Source: Natronosalvus amylolyticus
GTDB lineage: Archaea > Halobacteriota > Halobacteria > Halobacteriales > Natrialbaceae
Direction: 5' to 3'
DNA: 64,000 nucleotides
Assembly: GCF_024298845.1 (NCBI RefSeq)
Contig: NZ_CP101160.1
Span: forward strand, 62,001 to 126,000
The notes beneath the pieces were generated by a model that saw only the letters and a list, made by a program, of their open reading frames with translations, searched no databases and had not been told where the DNA came from. Positions 61,401-64,000 of the stretch are shown here, piece after piece (within the stretch, counting starts at the first letter, position 1; every line of letters starts with the position of its first letter). The translations under genes were made by a program, and so were the position numbers.

Positions 61401-62792
61401 GTTCGAAGAACTCGTTACCCTGAGCGCTCGTCCGTCAGTCTCCGTGATGTCGTTGTTGGCGACCGTTGCACCCGAGGACCCGCTGACACCGATTGCCGGG
61501 CCCGAAGTATCCGATCCGAGCATTGCATGGCTGACGACGTTGTCTTCGACGACTGCCCCGCTCGAGGCCCAGAGCCGGATGCCGTGTCCGGTGGTGTTCG
61601 TCACGGTGTTGTCCGTGACGACGACGCCGGGGCTGTACGCGATCTGGATCCCCGCGGCGACTCCATCGATCTCGAATCCACTGACGTCGACGTTCGTCGA
61701 ATCGACGACGATGATCTGTCCAGCGTCAGTCGGGATCGCAGGGTCGTCCTCTCCGGTCATGTAGACGAACGGACCGCCGCCGATCGTGTTTCCGGATGCA
61801 TCGTGATCGAAGTGGGCGAGCGTACCTCCGCTGAGTAGAATTCCGGTCGAAAAATCGTTGTCAATAATCACGGCGTCCCGGACCGATCCGAAATCAACGT
61901 CGGTCCCCTGTCCTGAGAAGGTGTTGTTCCGGACCTCCGTATTCCGGACCGACGACGCCTGGATGCTCGTTCCCTCGTTGTCGAAGGTGTTGCTCTCGAC
62001 GACGGCGTCGTGTGCGTTCTGGGAGTTTAGCCCAGTTCTGAGGTTGATGCCGTACACCGTGTGATCGGTGATCGTATTTTCGCTGATTACTGCATTGGGC
62101 GTCCAGACGGAGAGCCCCCCGTCGTGGTTCGCGATCGTGTTCCCTTCGATCGTGACTTCCTCACCACCGGCCCCGCCTCGAATGTAGATCCCGAGTCCCG
62201 TGCCGGATGCCGAGTTACCGTTCGCCTCGAGGTGGTTCCCGGTGATCTGGACGCGATCGCTTCCCTGGATAGAGACGCCCCGAATCGGATTGTGTTCGAT
62301 GACGTTGTCGACGATCACCATATCGTGTGAGGTGGTATCGAAGTCGCGAATCGCCTGATCGTTCTCGGTGATCGTATTCGATGCGATGGTCGCGTTCGGA
62401 CTGTTCTCGATCCGGACCCCGGTAGCGTACCCGCGGATCTCGAGGCCCTCGACGGTGACGTTGGATGCACCGTCGATGTGGACACCCGTCCCTGAAGAAC
62501 CCTGCAACACCGGGTTGGCTCCCGATGTCGCCGCAATGGTGACCCCCTCAGTCGTCACCTGCAGGTTCTCGTCGTACGTTCCCGTCCCCACGCAAATCGT
62601 GTCCCAGGGGTCTGCCGCGTCGATGGCGTCCTGGATACTCTCACCCGGACCCACGACAAGACAGTCCTCTGTGATGTTGGCAGAACCAGTAATAGATACG
62701 AAAGGAACGACGATAGAGCCGACCATGAGAACCGAAAATACGATGGCAAAAATCCGGATCAGTAATGGGGTTTGCTTCTCCTGATAATACAT
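52455..62792 (-). CDS. giant surface protein: beta-helix, CARDB-like, PQQ propeller, nine tandem repeats, PGF-CTERM
   Basis: 3,445 residues. Order: signal-anchor helix (about 10-35, FAIVFSVLMVGSIVVPF); right-handed beta-helix with many NTI/NTVS parallel strands (about 40-1065, NosD/PbH1 type); CARDB-like domains (1072-1260); an eight-bladed PQQ-type propeller (about 1285-1612, blades ending LYALD/VYAI); CARDB-like domains and a Pro-Thr-Ser linker (1613-2023); nine 101-residue repeats (2024-2932); further Ig-like domains (to about 3370); an acidic linker; and the tripartite PGF-CTERM end SIPGFGALAALLALSLVALL then SRHRQD. It would be exported and anchored at the S-layer by archaeosortase ArtA. 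Adhesion or matrix binding is inferred; no enzyme site is evident. Confidence 0.88.
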   Translation of the reverse strand: MYYQEKQTPLLIRIFAIVFSVLMVGSIVVPFVSITGSANITEDCLVVGPGESIQDAIDAADPWDTICVGTGTYDENLQVTTEGVTIAATSGANPVLQGSSGTGVHIDGASNVTVEGLEIRGYATGVRIENSPNATIASNTITENDQAIRDFDTTSHDMVIVDNVIEHNPIRGVSIQGSDRVQITGNHLEANGNSASGTGLGIYIRGGAGGEEVTIEGNTIANHDGGLSVWTPNAVISENTITDHTVYGINLRTGLNSQNAHDAVVESNTFDNEGTSIQASSVRNTEVRNNTFSGQGTDVDFGSVRDAVIIDNDFSTGILLSGGTLAHFDHDASGNTIGGGPFVYMTGEDDPAIPTDAGQIIVVDSTNVDVSGFEIDGVAAGIQIAYSPGVVVTDNTVTNTTGHGIRLWASSGAVVEDNVVSHAMLGSDTSGPAIGVSGSSGATVANNDITETDGRALRVTSSSNAEIRGNTLTDNYGGLFLSGSDDATVADNTISGTHHGGGNVGSFRSAILVTSGERIQFTGNHIHDNAGNGIHDNRGPGARYAVMTDNVITNNGNDGIYWRNSRDATFTNNTVSNNDRAGIAGPFGATVTENTVEHNSGAGIDVSHESLVEANLVHNNAGNGVMVNRNAVVRDNTITDSEGAGIFLRYFGDQIIENNDISGHDTDLVIFETEAVTVRDNTFETGVLLISSSNPYSTLEEDLSTHSFSGNTVAGKELYYETGVDNPQIPADPGQVIIVNSTSVTVSDLEFDGVTAPIQIAFSDATVTNNTVSNSTGSTVQRVGAITLWASDNSLVADNVVTSSAYDGLRVVESEGVDLARNTVTDGDRNGIRLEGATNTTITNDTISNVGSRGLYAERSAGLVLDGVTVENSGGDGVSLDRQATIRELTIVASGNDGLSLGSGTGTHIENSTITDSGNSGVRATRADYATLSDNSVTGNAATGIDLGWSGIEGIELTSNTVSGNQIGVRVTNDVVVTDNVIADNVDAGILVSFQPDGIQINGNELENNGIGVDYDRGTWSNYEPVDATNNWWGAANGPSGGVTDPVTGTVANGDGDSVTENVRFEPWVGDNVAIVDVTLDKTEVGVDEDVLVTTILENTGSETASITLSLEVDGATVDSLSVPVDAGETDTAEFVHSFGEDGEYVVSVNGVAAGTVTVVAESVDITYADLSLSSTDLYTGSTVVVSATVENEGSEDGSYESLLSADGTVVDQQSGTLAPGESRTLTFFTQLETSGEIEVTVADLPAETVTVTAAWTQEGFGDNNVGHGAELTGPVLSPDEQWQYTAGSQSWHYVRSAPAVVDGVVYVGSWPPMVHAVDAATGEAIWTVDTDGAVVTAPAVADGVVYATSNLGTVYAIDVDDGTILWSESIGEPLTSPRIVGGELYVGSEDGSLYALDPVDGSELWSFDTDRKIDTTPAVANGVVYVATSPRSGQPIDERVYAIEAASGTELWNADEPVLVNTALTTVDGVVYVADFTGIVYAYDAEDGTLLWDSPVSASAINGAPAVAEGVVYVGSNDNHVYALEVDTGTELWSFETGGDVRSSPAVANGVVYVGSFDDHLYALNANTGDELWAFETGDSVWSSPAVLDGVVYVGSQDGRLYAIGEGELPAAFTIIEAFVSDRTVVVGESVDTTVQVMNQGGSAGEYTAELQVDGVPVATETATIEAGEIVTLTLTHQFDDPGTYPIAVDGISLGSIDVMAGAQEPFFAVTIDGTNTPVTEGDALEVDVTVQNTGTVAGTQTVLLVPDNGEAIVDAFDSQSVSLDPGEETSFTLSWATADGDAGEDIPLAVTSNDATATTTVTVTGAASAPTPSPTPSPDPAFFAVTIDDAPSPILSGEVLAVTATVENTGDSAGTQTIELVVDGTVVDATSLTLDTGESAQLPLSWTTPDAGDEVDIEVRSDDDVDSATVVVEDVDPEANIILYGASADRDHVTIGQSVVVTADLYNAGDLAGSRTIALSVDGDVVDETTVTVRPGIARGGVELVWTPQEDDLPAGEDTMDVTLSVDGLFVETVTVEHQYTDIRVIAASASEVELVAGEQLYVVGSIHQAGTIEGPETIELTATNIDTGESAVVGTQEVTLSPGFYHLGALNVTFQPEHAGTYDLELGGRSAGTVEVQPAFSDIQVIAASPSAIELVAGEQLYVIGSIYQAGTIEGPETIELTATNVDTGETAVVGTQEVTLSPGFYHLGALNVTFQPESAGTYDLELGSRSAGTVEVEAAVSDIQVIAASASAVELVEGEQLYVIGSIYQAGTVEGPETIELTATNVDTGQTTVVGSQDVSLSPGFYHLGVLNVTFQPESAGTYDLELGGRSAGTVEVEAAISDIQVIAASVSAVELVEGEAAYVIGSIYQAGTVEGTETIELTATNVDTGQTTVVGSQDVSLSPGYYHLGALNVTYQPDHPGTYDLELGGRNAGTVTVAESESDIVVIAASVSDVELIEGEGTYVIGSIYQAGTAEGPETIELTATNVDTGETEVVGSQQVTLAPGYYHLGALNVTFQPESAGTYELELGGREAGTVAVDEALTDIQVIGTSVSAVELIEGEQLYVIGSIYQAGNVEGTQTIELTATNVDTGETTVVGSQDVSLAPGYYHLGALNVTYQPESAGTYQLSLGDRNAGTVEVEAAFSDIRVIAASPSEIELVADEQLYVIGSIYQAGTVEGTETVELTATNQETGETTVVGSQDVSLAPGYYHLGALNVTFQPDAPGTYDLELGGRSAGTVEVEPAFSDIKVIAASPSAIEVIEGEQLYVIGSIYQAGTVEGTETIELTATNVDTDETEVVGTQDVSLAPGFYHLGALNVSAQFDAPGTYDLELGGRSAGTVEVQPAVSDIRVIAASPSAIETVAGEQLYVIGSIYQAGTVEGPETIELTATNVDTGESAVVGTQKVSLRPGFYHLGALNVSAQITTVGTYDLELGERDAGTVTVTPASIDPSVAAVIGHSTGIDLDTGDELVFASDEATVEVDVTADLDVADVTLLVESLETSYAVSTAGTHQDGDRWIIDVPIWNIPDDGRYSLSVFAVDVIGTAGMDVADEILVVDRNGPSMAASLEDVTMSDATLVVESDEPLSGVPTVVAEFVAPDGTTSPATVTMDDAGPSPTRFTGTLVVDEPGEYVVTVTGTDRAGNEATDEASVVVHTKFTLADGRITFPSGSSIDFDLIDDADQAIKSQELFLALSENEMNPNVNGGDLGVGFMTADMDSFIDYYLEEGTIESATISMAIDEESLPSGVSADAAQMHYYDASTDQWDPVETEVTVVDDTPFLVSTVTHFSTYGALIADDEPPRLVDISTFESADGVTVRFEYEDALSGVDVRSVSLLQDGTDVTANGQITSSAAEYTVESTAGTSHTIAVVVGDNAGNDATYETTVTFPVSDSDSVSEDATDTDGDSTSEHDTEQEDDGDTDTTSQHDTETDHDRDSSIPGFGALAALLALSLVALLSRHRQD
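53997..56723 (-). repeat. nine tandem 303-bp (101-residue) repeats
   Basis: Each unit starts at the same D-I codons (56723, 56420, 56117, 55814, 55511, 55208, 54905, 54602 and 54299), always 303 bp apart and with no indel. Each reads like DIQVIAASPSAIELVAGEQL, YVIGSIYQAGTIEGPETIEL and so on to AGTVEVE. The fold looks like CARDB. DNA identity between neighbours is high at constant positions but falls in the first 25 residues (S-A-I-E-L-V-A-G region), the likely variable face. Confidence 0.85.
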
Positions 62793-62810
62793 GCTGGGAT
62801 AACTCTCTCA

Positions 62811-62820
62811 AAAGATATAG
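62811..62820 (-). promoter_or_regulatory. TATA box for the giant surface gene
   Basis: CTATATCTTT on the gene strand, 19-28 nt before ATG 62792, a leaderless spacing. It supports ATG 62792 as the start. Confidence 0.5.
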
Positions 62821-62927
62821 CTTCACGCTAACCAGGAAGTAACTGACACAGTCACCACATGGTAACTGTCCCGCCTCGAGTGTGGTTAATCGTCATACGT
62901 TGACGACGGGGGTTCCCAGTCCTCATC

Positions 62928-63011
62928 TATAGTAGCCAGTGAAAGTCATTGCACACCCTATCGCAAGCGGGTGTCGCGGTAGGTGTGCAAATCGTTTCAC
63001 TGGCTACTATA
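62928..63011 (-). mobile_element. palindromic element P1, copy 3 (inverted)
   Basis: TATAGTAGCCAGTGAAA (62928-62944) and TTTCACTGGCTACTATA (62995-63011) are a perfect 17-bp inverted repeat. The interior matches copy 1 reverse-complemented at about 40 of 50 positions (GTCATTGCACACCCTA identical). It lies between the two surface genes, 135 bp upstream of the giant gene's ATG. Confidence 0.6.
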
Positions 63012-63058
63012 TTTGCACCCACTCCCTCGAGTCCAGACTCCCTTTGAACAATCTCTCG

Positions 63059-64000
63059 TTACTCGGAATCGTTGTTGAACCGTCGTCTCATCATGTAGGC
63101 AGCGCCGCCCAGTCCGGCGAATGCGCTACCGATACCGAATCCTGGGAGTCCATCGTCTGGCTCACTGTCATCGGTCACTCCGTTTCCATCACGGTCACTA
63201 CCGGCTGTTTCTCCGTCGTCTGTGTCGTCGCCACTCGGTGTACTCTCGTCGGAACCATCGGAATCAGTTTCCGTTTCGGCAGTAGCGGCGACACTGGCCC
63301 ATTCGTCGTGGTGTCCCAGGGAACCCTGTGCTACTCGAGAGCACTCACTCGAGCCCGAGACACCCGCGTCCAGTGCGTACACGTTGCCGTCGCGACTGCC
63401 GACGTAAAGTACTCCGTCGGCCACTGTCGGTGACGAATCGACCTGACCGCCGGTTTCGAACGACCAGACCTCCGCTCCGTCTGTTGCATCGAGTGCGTAC
63501 ACGTGGCGATCGTGACTACCGATGAAGACCGTTCCATCTGCTACCGTTGGCGACGAATAAACCCAGCGGCCGGTTTCGAAGGACCAGACCTTTGCTCCAT
63601 CGCTGGCGTCCAGCGCGTACACATTGGCGTCTGTACTCCCGACGTAGACTGTCCCGTCTGCCACCGTCGGCGAGGAATCTAATGGACCGTCGATCTGGAA
63701 CGACCATAGCTCTTCACCCGCAGTTACGTCAGCCGCATAAACATGGTCAAAGAATCCGAAATAGACAGTTTCACCGACTACTGTTGGTGTGCTGGGTATT
63801 CCACTCTCGAGTTCGAACGACCAGTTTTCGTCGCCAGTGGTTGTATCCAGGGCGTACAGTGTATGATCGTTAGAGGCGACGAACACTGTCTCGTCCACGA
63901 CCACGGGGGCATCGGAAAACCAACTATCGGTTTCGAACGACCAGTCCTCATCGCCGGTTGTCGAATCCATGGCGTACGCGTTACCATCCTGGCTAGTGAC
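63059..64000 (-). CDS. PQQ-propeller surface protein with PGF-CTERM, N-terminus off the window
   Basis: The gene comes from the right edge; only the last 313 residues are visible. At least five PQQ-like blades (LYALDTTTGDENWSFELESG, VYALDASDGAKVWSFETGRW and so on) each end near VADGTVYVGS. An acidic Ser/Asp/Glu linker then leads to the PGF-CTERM end LPGFGIGSAFAGLGGAAYMM then RRRFNNDSE. The blades resemble those of the giant protein (ELWSFETGGDVRSSPAVANG), so the two share an ancestor. It would be exported and sorted by ArtA. Ligand unknown; no quinone ligand residues could be checked. Confidence 0.85.
   Translation of the reverse strand, partial: VTSQDGNAYAMDSTTGDEDWSFETDSWFSDAPVVVDETVFVASNDHTLYALDTTTGDENWSFELESGIPSTPTVVGETVYFGFFDHVYAADVTAGEELWSFQIDGPLDSSPTVADGTVYVGSTDANVYALDASDGAKVWSFETGRWVYSSPTVADGTVFIGSHDRHVYALDATDGAEVWSFETGGQVDSSPTVADGVLYVGSRDGNVYALDAGVSGSSECSRVAQGSLGHHDEWASVAATAETETDSDGSDESTPSGDDTDDGETAGSDRDGNGVTDDSEPDDGLPGFGIGSAFAGLGGAAYMMRRRFNNDSE

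Overview
The window is chromosomal DNA from a haloarchaeon, most likely of the Natrialbales (Natrinema, Haloterrigena or Natrialba type). The signs are very acidic proteins, high GC with frequent CTCGAG, leaderless genes behind archaeal TATA boxes, HTH_10 (bacterio-opsin-activator type) regulators, a HalOD1 output protein, many UspA proteins, Tat lipoproteins and PGF-CTERM surface proteins. The genus call is inference. No rRNA, tRNA or CRISPR array was seen.

Layout. 1-6.4 kb is fatty-acid and electron-transfer metabolism: a truncated FAD oxidoreductase, an MBL-fold hydrolase, a SnoaL-like protein, a fused 3-hydroxyacyl-CoA dehydrogenase/enoyl-CoA hydratase, and etfB-etfA. 6.5-10.1 kb holds stress proteins (two UspA, a CBS protein with a ribosome-hibernation-like tail). 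10.6-21.8 kb is regulatory and accessory: three regulators sharing a 14-bp upstream motif, a HalOD1 pair, a LiaF-like membrane protein, a PPOX-like protein, a secreted lamin-tail/MBL lipoprotein with DUF3006, small zinc ribbons and a VKOR-family protein. 22.0-27.1 kb is a complete BMP-type (nucleoside-like) ABC transporter operon. 27.7-33.9 kb carries an aminotransferase, trxA-trxB, an M20 peptidase, a redox-type HTH regulator, an alcohol dehydrogenase relic and a lipid kinase. 34-40.7 kb carries a UspA, a CadD-like transporter, SelO, a cation/proton antiporter and a TauE/SafE permease with a tiny partner. 41-46.5 kb mixes UspA genes, a PPOX-like protein and a toxin-antitoxin pair whose toxin is split by a TnpB element. 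46.6-49.9 kb is a sulfur-relay cluster (DsrE-like, TusA, rhodanese-MBL, two half YeeE/YedE permeases). 51-52.3 kb is a tyrosine recombinase. 52.4-64 kb is a 3,445-residue surface protein followed by the end of a second PQQ-propeller surface protein.

The main non-gene signals are: a 14-bp motif in the same orientation before three neighbouring regulators; a GTATTGTGC/GTATTGCAC motif before thioredoxin, VKOR, TusA, rhodanese-MBL and regulator genes; a dispersed 84-88 bp palindromic element in three copies; four relics of one IS end; clusters of short 3-nt-loop hairpins; and nine in-phase 303-bp repeats inside the giant surface gene. Gene starts were chosen from TATA position, Shine-Dalgarno sequence and family length where possible. 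All family assignments come from reading the translated sequence, not from searches.
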